This document shows positions 34,071 to 46,224 of a DNA stretch of 64,000 bases, in pieces. The DNA lies in the NCBI GenBank assembly GCA_024704765.1, contig JAKMXF010000314.1, positions 109,377-173,376 on the forward strand, read 5' to 3'. Numbering within the stretch: the stretch's first letter is position 1; each line of letters starts with the position of its first letter. The translations under genes and the position numbers were made by a program. The DNA comes from Oopsacas minuta (Eukaryota > Porifera > Hexactinellida > Lyssacinosida > Leucopsacidae). Below the pieces are notes generated by a model. The model was given only the letters and a program-made list of their open reading frames with translations. It ran no database searches and was not told the DNA's origin.

Positions 34071-36658
34071 CAGTGGCGTAACCATGGGGGGCACTTGCCC
34101 TCTGTTCCTATCGTGAACTAATGTTTTTGTCCGACCTTTAGTATTGTTCCTAATGCAACCAAGTACTGGGAACTGGAATAAATTATGATTTACCATTAAA
34201 TTACTTATCTATTAGATTATGCATTGGTATTCCAAAATTGTTTTATTAGATTAAATGTATTTGTTTATCAAATGGAGAGATTAAGAAGATGTAACTACAT
34301 CGAATTTGAGTCTAGAGATCTATGTGAAGATCCCCCTAAAGATTACATAATATTTAAGCATTATGCAAGTCATGGTCCTTTACAAACTCTTTCAGGACAT
34401 TCAAAATATGAAGGAAGATGTTTCCAAATTTTGAATGGTATTCTAGATTCAAATGGTTAGAAGATAACTTACGCAAGCAAAGAGCATTCTGTTTCATTTG
34501 CAGATTGTTCACTAATTCGTCTGCTTCATTATTTGGTGGGCATCTAGACAAGGCATTTTTAGAAACCGGTCTCGACAATCGGAAAAAAGCTTTGGAAAAA
34601 GATCGTGGAATTCATTCACATGAACAAAGTAAAACTCACTCTGATTCTGAAAGATCGTATTTAACTTTCATGTGCTCTAACCCGATTGATACACTAATAT
34701 CAAATGAAGTTGTTCAACCACAAACAAATCGATCACACGCTACAATTCGAAACAGAAAATGATCAGAAAGTTATTCAGTATTGTGAAGCTTTTAGGGAAG
34801 CTTTCGTTACTTTTTCGTGGTCACGATGAAAGTATTATCTCAAATAATAGAGGTGTACATATTGAATTTGTACATTTTTTGGCAAGCAATGGAGATGATG
34901 TCTTGAATGAGCACTTAACAAACTCAAGTAAGAATCAAATGTACCTTAGTTCACAAATTCAGAATGAAATGATTTCGATTATTGGGAATGAATCAGAAGT
35001 AAAATTGTTGGTTACATTAAAGAGGTAGGTATTTTGGCAGTGTTGATGGATGAAACAACTGATGTATCCCATAAAGAACAGCTTACTGTCATTGTCAGAT
35101 ATGTGAACCCTTTAAATGGCAAATTTCAGAGAGTTTTGTTGCTTTATTAGAAAATCCTATTACTACTGGAGAAGAAATTACAAATATTCTAATTAAAAAA
35201 CTAAATAGTCCTGGATTACAAGTTGAAGACATAGTTGGCCAAGGTTATGACGGAGGAAGCAACATGTCCGGAATCCGCAAATATGTACAAGCAAGAATTC
35301 GCGAGTTAAATCCACTAGCACTATTCACTCATTATTATTCCCATAGTCTGAATCGAGTGTTAGTGAATTCTGTTTGTAGTCATAGAAACATTGAAGCAAA
35401 TAATTCTTTGGAATAGTGGAATTAGTATACACATTTATTGAAGGTAGTGCGCAGCGACATGGTTATTTTACTGAGAGACAGAGGAGATACAATCTGATCA
35501 ACGTCCTTTACACTTAGTTGGTCTATCCGGCACAAGGCGGAATTGCAGGGCGTCTTCTTGTCAACGATTACTAAATGAAGTTGTATTCAAATCAGTTTGG
35601 GATACAATTGAACATGTTTGTGCTACTACTACAGATGGTGATTTTAGAGGTATAGCTACTGGCCTTTCAGCGAGTATATCTACTCTCAACTTCGTAATTT
35701 CTCTTGTAACAGTTACTCTTATCCTTTTAGCTAGCAATATAATAAGTGAAACATTGCAGAGTTGTCAAATAGACCTATTAACGGCAAACAAACAGATCCA
35801 TGTTTTAAAAATTGAACTACAGAGATTACGTACAGAAAACGTCTGGTTGGATGCGTTTAGTAAAGCAGAGAATTTCGCGATAAAGTTAGGCCTATATACT
35901 GAATTTAGCACTCAACGTTCAAGAAGAGTTTCTTGCAGAGTGATAATAATCCTTCTACAGGAATAATATTTTCACCAAAAGATAATTTGAGAGTAAACTT
36001 TACGAAGCATTGGTCGATAGTATGATTTCTGAGATCAATTCTCGCTTTCCCATCAATTAATAAATTTTGCATTTTGGATCCAAGGAATTTTGAAGCCATT
36101 GACGCAGAGGAAAATCTTCTAAAACTTGTTCATCAATACAAAAAAATATCTCCAGACCGTTTTATAGCTGAATGGAGCTCGCAAGACATTTTATAAAACA
36201 AGACACTCCTTTACTTGATGTTTATAACGAATTACCTGATTCATACACAGAACTCCGCTACATGTATCGAATATTGTACACACTCCCAGTGACTACAGCC
36301 CATGCAGAAAGAAGCTTTTCGAAAATGTCTTTGATTAGAACTATGTTACGCTCTACAATGTGCGAAGATCGTCTAGAATCATTGATGTTTGCTCAATAGA
36401 GAAAGAGATTTTGCTTTCTCTAGATAATGAAGACCTCATTTCTAAGTTTGTACCCATAGTAGATAGGAGATTACAATTATCTTAGTATGTGCTGTGTTGA
36501 TCAGATTTTGATAGACATCATCATAGTATATTCATTAAAAATAATTGATACGCGTAATAAAATATATTGGTAATTAGGTTATTTGTTATGTTTAGTGTAA
36601 TAAATAATTTTAATTGCCCTCCCCCCCCCCCTTCCAACTATTCTTGGCAACGCCACAG
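34071..36658 (+). mobile_element. hAT element inserted in the Ginger-like element (perfect 8-bp TSD)
   Basis: It starts CAGTGGCGTAACCATGG and ends ...CAACGCCACAG (last bases mutated from CACTG). An exact duplication TTCCAGGG flanks it at 34063-34070 and 36659-36666. Removing the element and one duplication restores the integrase frame across the site (KRSMTK into SRGQVDLIDM is the expected neighbourhood). Confidence 0.92.
34255..36399 (+). pseudogene. Broken hAT transposase (TTF-finger, ZMYM1-like)
   Basis: In order: a TTF-type finger with FEWYSRFKWLEDNLRKQRAF leading to CFICRLF (about 34425-34510), HSHEQSKTH (34612), the FRGHDES block (34820) and ENPITTGEE-like residues. Then a GYDGGSNMSG segment (35245) holding the second catalytic Asp neighbourhood, TRWSAR-like remnants (35515-35560), and finally the hAT dimerisation block LYTLPVTTAHAERSFSKMSL, then SLIRTMLRSTM (36270-36399). 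At least five frameshifts or stops interrupt it. An ILMDETTD-like first Asp is at 35045. This matches ZMYM1/P52rIPK-like hAT transposases. It is the same broad group as the pseudogenes at 19129 and 39727. Confidence 0.85.
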
Positions 36659-36666
36659 TTCCAGGG

Positions 36667-37918
36667 GTCAGGTAGATTTGATTGACATGCTGTGCTTGCT
36701 ATTCGATAAGGACAAGTGGGTTATGATTTACCAGGACCATCTGACCAAATTTTGAGCAATGGTAGCTCTATCTTCTAAAATAGCTAGGGAGGTGGCTTAT
36801 TATCTAATGGACATATTTTTACTCCGGGGCACCTGAAATTCTTCAGAGTGACAATGTCTCTGTGTCTGTTTCCCATGTCATCTCTGAACTGAAAGACATA
36901 TGGGCAGATCTTACAATTGTTCATGGAATACCCAGGTATCCACGAGCCAAGGATCGGTTGAGAGAGCCAATTGTGAGATCAAGGCATCTTAGTTGCCTGA
37001 ATGTCTGAAAACAACACACAAGGTTGGAACATTGGGATTAATTGTTTCTCATACTCTGCTTTGTTAGGGTGTGAGGCACGTACTGGATGAACATCCTCTT
37101 CTATACCACAAGAGATCATTGAGAGAATGCAATTTGAGGATGATCTGATTGCTCAAATAACTGCACCTGCATCATCTCAGCCACCATCCTTCCCTGGGCC
37201 TTCTACTCATCACCAATCAGCCTCCTCTGAGCCATCTGATGATCTGCCCTCATTTTAGCAACCAGCCAACCCTGGGCCTTCTACTGACCATCATCCAGCC
37301 TCCTCTGAGCCATCTGATGACATGTCATCATCTCAACCACCAGCCTCTCCTAAACTGTCATCCGTGCATTCCTTGATCGTCTTCATCTAGTAACTGATGA
37401 AACATCTCCAGTTGCAGGCGTGGAGGAGCACAAGAAGGAGATCAAAGAAGAGGAGGATAGAGGCCAGTGCACGTAAATATCAAAATCAGGGAGGATGGTA
37501 AAGTGCAGCCACATCCCAATGCAAACATGGAAGCATTGGAGATAATGTGGCTGTCCAAATTCCATCTGAGATCGTGGAAGAGGAGACCACCGGAACATTC
37601 TATGAGTCATTCTTTATAGGGATGAGAGAGATCAGTACAAGATTGCTGTGAAATTAGGAATCCTAAAGTTTACATTTCCGTAATCAGTTTGATCTTTGCT
37701 CACGGAAATTGTTAACCTTCGATCATTTTGATCAGGAACAGTCGGTTTCATTAAGATGTGCAGTTATTGCAGAACCTACAACAGGAGATCAAGGCTTCAC
37801 TAAATGCAACTGTCGACGTTCCAAGAAATGCCAGACCAATAGATGCAAATGCTATAAAGCTAGGCTAGAGTGCAATAACAGTTGTTACAGTAGCCCAAAC
37901 TGTCCTAATAAGTAATTA
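36667..37918 (+). pseudogene. KRBA2/Ginger-like integrase, catalytic and Cys-rich C-terminal part
   Basis: After the hAT insertion the integrase resumes: SRGQVDLIDM with the first Asp of the DDE triad, MIYQDHLTKF (36720-36750), LQSDNVS (36845, second Asp) and QGSVERANCEI (36950, the Glu). Low-complexity, Ser/Pro-rich repeats follow (PPLSHLM-type units, 37160-37350). The final block (37709-37915) is a Cys-rich tail, KCNCRRSKKCQTNRCKCYK and onward to SSPNCPNK. Such a tail closes KRBA2-like proteins and resembles CXC/tesmin zinc modules. Several stops and shifts lie between, so nothing functional is made. The DDE order and the Cys-rich end make the family call firm. Confidence 0.8.
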
Positions 37919-38253
37919 TCAATGGATATATAGACTCATTATTATAGTTTGAATACTAGGAATGTATGTGTTGTAATTATTTTGAGTTCATTACTTCTAT
38001 CCAATTATATGTTTTTCATCATGATAATTGCATACACTTATATAAGCTATACTTATTGTCTCATTTATCATAAATGTATTAGAATAAATAAATAATACTT
38101 TCTGACTTTGTGTTAATTCTTACTATTAATGTCTCTATATACTTGTCAGGAAATTCAGGAATTTCCTGAATTCACACAACTAAAGTAACACATAGAGATT
38201 GATTGCGTTTAAAATATTCGTAGATGCTAATACAAAGGACAAAGCTCAGGGAT

Positions 38254-38286
38254 ACTTCCGCCAGTAGCGAAGCGACTGGCGGAGGT
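38254..38286. repeat. GCGAAGC-loop hairpin
   Basis: The arms CCGCCAGT and ACTGGCGG (12 bp with one mismatch when extended to ACTTCCGCCAGT) enclose the loop AGCGAAGCG. The core GCGAAGC is known to fold as an exceptionally stable DNA mini-hairpin. Related hairpins end repeat D. Confidence 0.8.
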
Positions 38287-38289
38287 AAC

Positions 38290-39059
38290 CATGAACTTTA
38301 TTGCCTGCCTTGATATTATATTATAATACTATCTAATTACACTCGCAGTATAAGTTGACTCAACTTCATCCATTAGTTTCTATACTTTGAATTAGACGAA
38401 AATATACTTTTTTAGCCTCTGCGCTAGTTTCTTGGAGTTTACAATTGTTGTGTTTGACCTTCTACAATATGCAGTATATCATAGCCCACTAAAGATAAGG
38501 CCTGATCACTGAATCAATTTCATTGGACCAGGAATAAAGGTGGTGGATAAGTTTCGATGAGATATTGATAATCGTGGAAAATTTGAAACTGGTAATCGAG
38601 TTAAAAGATGATATTAACATAATAAGTGCATCAATAGTCTGTGCGATAACTCAGAAAATTTCGAAATTTGTCATGACGATTTAATACAATTTGTACAGAA
38701 ACGGTTTTAGATCACTTGGTATTTCAACATTTTCATAGATTAATAATTAAGGTTCTACATGGTTTCGAAGATAGACCATTATTTAATGGATACTTGCTAA
38801 CTACCCTAACGAGAAGACGTCTTTTTGCTCCGAAAATTGATTAATGGACTCCCATCAAAATATATCCCTTTCTTTTATCCCTAGTCAAATGTAGTGATCA
38901 AGCATTATCTTTAGTAGGTTATGAGTATATATACATTACCCCCATAAAGTATTCAGGATCGTGATATGGGTGAGAAATTCCTCCAAGTGCCATGAAAGTC
39001 AGAAATGACACACATTATAGGATATTATCTTGATGTTAGCAAGAGTAGAGCGTGAACAA
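38290..39059. other. Gene-free stretch
   Basis: No recognised domain on either strand; AT-rich, with no clear inverted ends. Confidence 0.35.
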
Positions 39060-39345
39060 CTATTAAAGCCGTTCCAGCTATAATTGTCTCGGACTGAAAA
39101 ATATGTTGAAGATATGAAAGTAATCTTTTCAACGATCATTTATGCTATCGAACCACTTGAAGAACCATGGATACACTCGGGCATTGATCTTGTTTGTGAT
39201 ACGCCGATCAAACAGTTGGCTATCACAACACACTTGTTATTCTATGGTATGTTTCTAAGTTTGGGTTTGATCGTCCTCTAAAGACCATAACTAGAAAAGA
39301 AGAAATAGGCACAACAGATTACAGGATATTATCTAACATATGCTG
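39060..39345 (+). pseudogene. Integrase-like fragment
   Basis: The frame at 39084-39281 reads EPWIHSGIDLVCDTPIKQL. The next frame continues LVILWYVSKFGFDRPLKTIT. Together these resemble the WHSIGIDLVCDLP...CYFSKFVV.RPLKT strands of Gypsy/Ginger-derived integrases, including the first catalytic Asp. It is short, frameshifted and lacks the rest of the domain. Confidence 0.55.
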
Positions 39346-39726
39346 AGAACTTTGCATAAATCATTCTATAGTGTCCAGCAGCTTGTCCAGGATTTTGAAT
39401 ATAACCCCCAGGTAGATACAGGAATTTGTGTAGTGAAATTCCCCAATGTGAGGATTTAGACCTAATCATGTTGGTTACCCTAATATATGGGCATGTTCAC
39501 AATTAGGTGTCATTGGTAAGAAATATCATGACAAAATGTGAGGATATTAGTCAGGTACCATTTCTTAGTTTTAGATGTGTCAAGGCATTTATTGTTCATT
39601 GTGGGAACAAGTCTTTTGAAGGTAATTCAAAGCTGTTGAATGGCCATATTCTGACCACTTTTAAGAATGAAATGTAGCATATTTTTGTGTTGTCAAGGAA
39701 AAAAGAAAATTGCAAACATAGTAAGG

Positions 39727-41721
39727 CAGTGGCGTAGATAGGACTAGGCCTAGGAAATGTTACCTTGGTCTGGGTATTCAGGTTGCAAGTCCAGCCTAGT
39801 CCCTCGGTTCTGGTTTTAGGCAAATTTTAGGTCCGTTGCCAATTCTACAGTATGATAGAATTTTTGTTAATGTGTATCATTTTCTGATTTACTTTATTAT
39901 TAAGACTTTGGATAATTAGGAGCTGACTAGGCCGAATTTATCTCCAAAGACTCTTTCTCAATGCAGATGGCCTTTGTTAACTAATGTGGCAGAATTTGAT
40001 CAATGAAATAAACAGGAAGCTTACTGCCTTTTCTGAATTATTCGAAATACTTGATACAAATCCATCTCAAATAAGTCTTCCCAGTTCTGTCCAGAGCAAG
40101 TGAGTATAGTACAATCTTTCAAATCATCAGATAATTCAGTAGGGGAAATTGAAGGACCTGTTCAACCAGGAAACTTGCAATTGCCTTTTAGGAATTCCTC
40201 TGAGAAGCTTCTTGTTTTAAAAATTGCCTGGCATAGTGAATACCCTTGGATATGTTGTTTTGCATGCCAACATTCGCATCACTACATGGAAAGGCAGAGA
40301 AATTTTTAGGATGCATGGTTTTCGTTATTGGAATAATGCTACAGGAAAAGAGTGCACTTATAATTCATAAAACAGCATAATGCACCCTAATTCTCTGCTA
40401 ACAATAAAATAATATAAAGGAATTTCCTCACTACATCTATTCCTCATATACTTGAACCAAGGAGTGGAACAGATTAGGAAGAATCGCTACTAATCTATTC
40501 AATTGTTAATGCCTTGTTATTATGCGATCATCAAGCGAGGATTTGCAGCGCTCTGCAGTCTAGACGTCCGTTTCCTTGTTAGCCGATGAAAGCAAGACCT
40601 TAAGCAAAACAGAGCATTTAACAGTTGTACTCAAACATGTAGATATAAGTCATGGCAGTATACATAGACATTTCTTAACTTCTGTGCGGGCGAAAAAGTT
40701 TCACCAAGGATAGTTACCAACTACTTAATTGATACACTTAGAAAGTATTCACCTGACCCGAAACAATTGCATCTCAAGAATATAATGATGCGGCTGTCAT
40801 GAGTGGGAGATATACTAGTGCTTAAGAACGAATTAAAGAAGTTGGGCCTTATGCAACGTACATTCACTGTTACTCTCATAATTTAACTTGGTATTAGTAA
40901 ATTGTGTAAAGAATAATCATGAAGCAAGCAAATTTTTTGTTCTTATCCATGCTTTGTTTATTTGTGTCGACAAGTAAAGTTATGTCATTTTTATCGAAGC
41001 ACAAAAGAAGATTTACCCAGACAGAGCCTGGAGTATTAGTAAGTCTATCTGATACCCGCTGTAACTGCTGATACTTATCGGTATCACATCTAGTATTCGC
41101 AGTAATCGAAAACCTAGAAGAGGTGGCAGGGGAAAATCATGGAATCTTTTGTATGAGTACAGTAAAAAAGCTGCATATCAAACAGCTAATAATATTGCAC
41201 TGAATAATAAATGATATACAAGAGTCCCAAATGACTAGAGAACATGCTAGATTTTGAATCAATTGGTTCGATTAAATTATTAATTTGGTTGAAGTGTGTA
41301 AAGTTAGTGTTCATTACCAAGATTAGAATTCTTTTATTTCAGAGATGAAAGGCCAATTTACGATCCAAAATGTCGAAAAGTGAAAGCTGTCCAAGCATGT
41401 TCGCCTGATTTGATTAGGTTTTTGGATCCGAATATTTGCTTCCAATGGTTGATGCATACAATCTGAAGAAAGATTTCATAAGAATGGAAGCTACTTTAGC
41501 ACGCCGTTCTCTAAAGGCGAAAGAAATGCATGGTATTAGTGATGTCACTAAATTCATGAAAAAAAATCATTCCCCACCATTCTGAAGCTCTATAAATTTG
41601 CCTCAGCACAGCAGAGTTTGAAAGAAGCTCTTCAGCAATGAAAAGAATAAAGACCCACTTTCGCACAACAATTGCTAATGAACGACTTAGAGATCTAGTT
41701 ATATTGCCTATCGAGGAATGA
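39727..41721 (+). pseudogene. Broken hAT transposase (TTF-finger, ZMYM1-like) with left TIR
   Basis: A hAT-like end CAGTGGCGTAGATAGGAC lies at 39727. Downstream: LKIAWHSEYPWICCFACQHS with YMERQRNF (TTF finger, 40215-40310), a LVSLSDTRCN block in place of the usual DTRW (about 41040), then STAEFERSSSAMKRIKTHFR and TTIANERLRDLV to the stop at 41719-41721, which is the hAT dimerisation region. The catalytic region between is badly scrambled. A right terminal repeat was not found, so the 3' boundary is uncertain. Confidence 0.75.
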
Positions 41722-42999
41722 TTTCTAGCAATTTAGTGATAGATTATATAATTGATAGATTGCACCAATTGATTCTAATAGGGAGATTGAATTCAATCAA
41801 ATATACATTTTTCGAAACAAAGTGGGATCAGGGTTAAATGATAATATACTTAAATATAATCAGTTACAATCATTTAATTGCTTCATGAATGACTATCTGT
41901 GTATGTGATTATATTTCTATAATTAATTGTGAGCATGCTTTCTATATTATATTGATTTGTGGGAATTAATAGTTCAATTTTTGTTAAATCAGGATTAAGA
42001 TCATTTCCAATGCAAAAGGTCTTCATCTAGATCCACAAATTAATTGAGGTTTGAGTGCCTGGGTAGTTAGTAGACTCTAGCCACTCCACTATGGTCAAGT
42101 GACACTTATAAAGAAAGCAAATTTTATGCTGATTACGAATATCTAAGTAAAAAGTCGATGTTTTTGCAGATATTCTTAATCAACAAGAAAGTTACCTAAA
42201 TTGTGGAGTGACTTGATCATGCTTGAAATCACATTTCTTTGACAACACAAGTATATATTATTACATTCTCAAAAGTGGTCAAAATATGGCAAAATGAACC
42301 GTAAATTGCTGGAAATTTGATGCTAAGTACTAATCTGGCGGTAAAAGTTGATTTGATGAGATATGAAATGGGTATTGCCTAGGTGATATTGTGCGAACTA
42401 GCCGAACCGCTATTATATATAATTTCTTAAGGTCAATACGTCTATTTCAGCTTGGCAACAATGATTTTGGATTCTGCAGCTTCGAATTACCCTAAAATAC
42501 ATTTCCAAAAATTAACAACAAATGCATCAACACGGTTCTTCCAGCTCACTTTTCAGATTAGGAACGAGACTATATGGGAAGTCGAATATATACCACGTGG
42601 TAGATTATACGCTATTCCTTCGTGCACTGTCTGGCAGTTAGAATTTTTGCTGAGTACCAATTTACGCTCTGTGAGGAAATCGTCGAGCTACCAAAAGTGA
42701 AAAAACCATTTTAGTACTTACAATCAAAATATCGACATACTTTGGAATAAGGCCAGATACATAAGGGTATTATCTACCTAATGGAAAAAGAATATACGAA
42801 CCATGCAAATCAGGATCTGAATGGAGGGAAAGTAAAGAATAGGGTTACACGCATAGTAAGTTATTTGGCTCAATAGTGTCGTCAAAAGACGCCCTTTAAC
42901 TATATAAGTATGTTTAAATGGGGAGTTGGTATATGAGAGGGTATATACTGTTTATAAGACAGAAACTTCAATATCCTCTATATATTCAATTCGTCACGT
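41722..42999. other. Gene-free stretch with a fragment of repeat B
   Basis: About 42290-42430 shares phrases with repeat B (GGAAATTTGATRCTRAGTA, GATTTGATGAGATATGAAA-like). Otherwise there are no recognised features. A frame at 42452-42700 has no known domain. Confidence 0.4.
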
Positions 43000-44225
43000 A
43001 ATGCCGATATCAAGGCGAGGAGTGACCAAAAAAGCACTAACAAAGTTCGCCAGTGTATAGTTAAGCTAAAATGAGGAACTCAGAGGTGACAACACGCGCG
43101 CCTGTCCGGCAGCGACCAACCAAACGATGGGCACTAGTATAGTAAAAATTGGGCATGCAGAATTGACAATCACTTTCATGATTTTTGAGTTTCTAACGTG
43201 CTTCGATTTGTAGATCCCTGCGCGACAGCTTAGTGATCCATGTTAGAATAAGTATTAACTAAACAGCAATTTTTATAGTCTTATTACTCCCTAAGCGACA
43301 GAATATACTCGATACTATGGACCTCGAATTCACAGAATAGGAAAAAGTATAAGATAATATTATCCATGATACATCCATCATACATTCAATGCCTTCTGTG
43401 GTGACAGTGTAGATGCTATGTCGATTTTGGATAATAATTTCGACACCTCGTGATTTGGGTATCAAGAAATTCAAAATATTTCGAAAATGAGAAATTTTGG
43501 ATATTTTTGTACAGCCACGAATACAGTAATGGGTTCAATTCATGAATGGAATGGGGATTTATGTTTCTAACTACATTCCATTCATAATGGGATTGGAAAT
43601 TAAAGGGCTGAGAATGGGAATTAACTCTGAAGATTTGGTTTTGGATTGTGAATTAAAGGAATAAATTCTGAATTGAATCCATCCTTGGACTCGTGATGAC
43701 GCAAGACATTTGGCATATTGATGAGTACCTGTGATATAAATTGAAGGTTCTATCATGTATATTGGGTGAGCAAATAATGTTATTTCTGAAAAAGCAAAGT
43801 GTGATAATGAGGTCATAATTAAATTTTATATACTTAACAAGGTTGATATAAATCATGGTTTTTATTGTAATATATATCAGATCTTTTGGCTGATACATCA
43901 AATATACTGAGAATCAAATGGTGTAATGGTTTATTTTTGCGAAATCCAAACTCACTATGATTATGAAAAAATATTATAATGTTTAAATACGCAATTGATG
44001 ATGATTGTTCACGGTAAATACGATAATAATATATGAATATAATCATTGATTAAATTACTTGATTTAAATCAAACAACCCTGAATAATTTCATCATAGGTG
44101 TGAATTTTCGTCCAAGACACGATTTTGTCGGAGCCAGGCCCAAAATACCCCTGTATACCAAAAGTTGCCCCAGGGTCTTCCAGTTTCTTCAACCAATTCT
44201 GGACCTACAATCATATACGTAGTAT
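43000..44225 (+). repeat. Interspersed repeat D, copies and fragments
   Basis: 43000-43083 (minus) carries the GAGTGACCAAAAAAGCACTAA block. 43206-44225 (plus) carries GACAGCTTAGTG, TTAGAATAAGTATTAA, CTTCTGTGGTGACAGTG and GTGTGAATTTTCGTCCAAGA, with some inserted sequence around 43520-43700. The order equals 28957-29586. Confidence 0.55.
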
Positions 44226-44309
44226 ATACACACACATACACACAGATTATTTGCGTTTTAATAGTAGAGATAGTAATGAATACGCAATTAATCTGTATGT
44301 GTATATATA

Positions 44310-45212
44310 CAGTTAAGGGACAAAAGTATTCGACCACACAAATATATTTTCATAAATTGTATACTCTTTCCCGCTCCTATAAACTGTATAGTCTATATTC
44401 GTAGCTGCAATCTAGTAATTTGCATAGAATAACATGTTTTTCAAGAATTTCAAAAAAATATTTTCGATTTACACTTTTTGAAGGTGTTAATTATTAATAA
44501 TTATTGGATAATTATTGATAATCAAAATATATGGTAATTCAAAGCCTATTAAGAATCTATAATTTCTGACTTGATATTTGAATTCTACTTAGGCGAGTTA
44601 CCCCAGATTAAAATTTCCAATGGGATTGAACAATTTTTACCAAAGTTATAGAAAAAATTTCAATTTGTGCCACTTGTTGCAAAAAGTGACACTGGTAGCT
44701 GGAAAAAGCGCCACTACAAGGAAATCAACTAGGGTTAGGAGGAATAAGTCATAGTAATATTTTCGGATTATATGACTATGCTAACCCTTGAATTACAAAA
44801 TAACCTCTTGGTAACGGCCACTTGTGCCCCTTGGGCAAAAGGTGGCACAAATGGCACAAATTGAAATTCATCTATAACTCTGGCAAAAATTGTTCAATCT
44901 CATTGAAAATTTAATCTGGGGTAACTCGCCTAAGTAGAATTCAAATATCAAGTCAGAAATTATAGATTCTTAATAGGTTTTGAATTACCACATATTTTGA
45001 TTATCAATAATTATCTAATAATTATAAATAATTAACACCTTCAAAAAGTGTAAATCGAAAATATTTTTTTGAAATTCTTGAAAAACATGTTATTCTATGC
45101 AAATTACTAGATTGCAGCTACGAATATAAACTATACAGTGTATAGGAACGGGAAAGAGTATACAATTTACGACAATATATTTGTGTGGTCGAATACTTTT
45201 GTCCCTTAACTG
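44310..45212. mobile_element. 903-bp fold-back MITE, Tc1/mariner type
   Basis: The ends CAGTTAAGGGACAAAAGTAT (44310) and its inverse (45212) are flanked by TA. The inverted arms extend about 330 bp each at roughly 90% identity, leaving a centre of about 240 bp with CACTTGTGCC/GGCACAAATGGCACAAA motifs. Noncoding. A half copy lies at 16765-17098. Confidence 0.88.
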
Positions 45213-45221
45213 TATATATGT

Positions 45222-45520
45222 TTGCATGACCCGAAATTATTAAAGAAACTGGAGAACCCCTTAACTTTAGGACTGATTTTTGGCATCTAGGGGTGTTTGA
45301 GCATGGCTCTGAGAAGTTTGAATATTGGATGAAATTCATAACGACGAGATGATGACATTATTGTCTCCTTTGAATTTTGAAAATCGCATTATAGCGACTG
45401 CTCAGCCAATACAAATGATAGATGGTTGAAATTTGAGCACATGCACCCCACAATATGTCAAATGTCCTGACGTCACTTTGAACAATTACAAACTCATCAT
45501 TACAAATATTACGTCATCAT
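45222..45520 (-). repeat. Interspersed repeat D fragment, target of the 513-bp MITE
   Basis: On the minus strand it carries GCATGTGCTCAAATTTCAACC, CAATAATGTCATC and CCCTAGATGCCAAAAATCAG, matching the 3' half of the 28957-29586 copy. The repeat appears to resume after the MITE (ATGACTGTACC at 46040). Confidence 0.5.
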
Positions 45521-46033
45521 CTAGGGTGCGACCCGTAAAGCCCGTGGTCCGTGGCCCGCTATCAAAGCCCGCGGCGTGCGGCCCGCTTATTTATTCCACC
45601 AGCCCGTGATATAGGAAGTTTGTTTATTTTATGGCACTGTTGGCTGAATTCGTAAATGTATTCTCAAAGAATTGAGAATTCCTATAAATTCCGCGTTATA
45701 AGATGCGGGAAATCGTGTGCGCAAATAGTATATATATGAAACTTTATATATATGCAACACTTTGATTGTTTCATTAGTTACAGATAACACTGACATGATT
45801 CTAACTCTCTATGAGGATTATTAGATTAAACGAAAATAACATTTATAATACTTATGATACTTACATATACTAAAATAGTAATAATTTCATGACCTAATTC
45901 GATAATTAAAGTATATTCATCATCTGTAAAATTGTTCTTTTTGACTCTTTTCAGCCCGTTTTGTGCCCGCGGCCCGTGGAAAAAAGCCCGCAGCCCGTGA
46001 TTTACAATAAAGCGCGCACGGGTCGCACCCTAG
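45521..46033. mobile_element. hAT-type MITE, copy 2 (513 bp, perfect 8-bp TSD)
   Basis: It has the same CTAGGGTG...CACCCTAG ends and CCCG-rich subterminal motifs as copy 1 at 3567-4078, with only scattered differences. It is flanked by an exact duplication GTCATCAT (45513-45520 and 46034-46041). Confidence 0.92.
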
Positions 46034-46224
46034 GTCATCATGACTGTACCAAAATTCTTAATTTTCTTAATTTCTTAATTGCTGAGGCATGAAGTACCCC
46101 TAGATTACTAAGCAAAAGCAACATAGCATCCCGGTGTGACCACAGAAGGCCATTAAGTGCAATTTGGATGGACCATGGATAACTTAAGCTCAAAATTGTG
46201 CTGTAGAACAAACTCGAGGCATAA

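Larger units (their letters stand above)
33092..38179 (+). mobile_element. Ginger/KRBA2-like integrase element, split by a hAT
   Basis: The ends are TTGTGTGAATTCAGGAAA (33092) and its inverted copy TTTCCTGAATTCACACAA (ending 38179), an 18-bp terminal inverted repeat. Integrase remnants run throughout in the plus orientation. The left end lies only 33 bp from the neighbouring transposon. No matching 4-bp target duplication is evident (GTGA against CTAA). Without the 2.6-kb hAT insertion the element would be about 2.5 kb. Confidence 0.75.
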
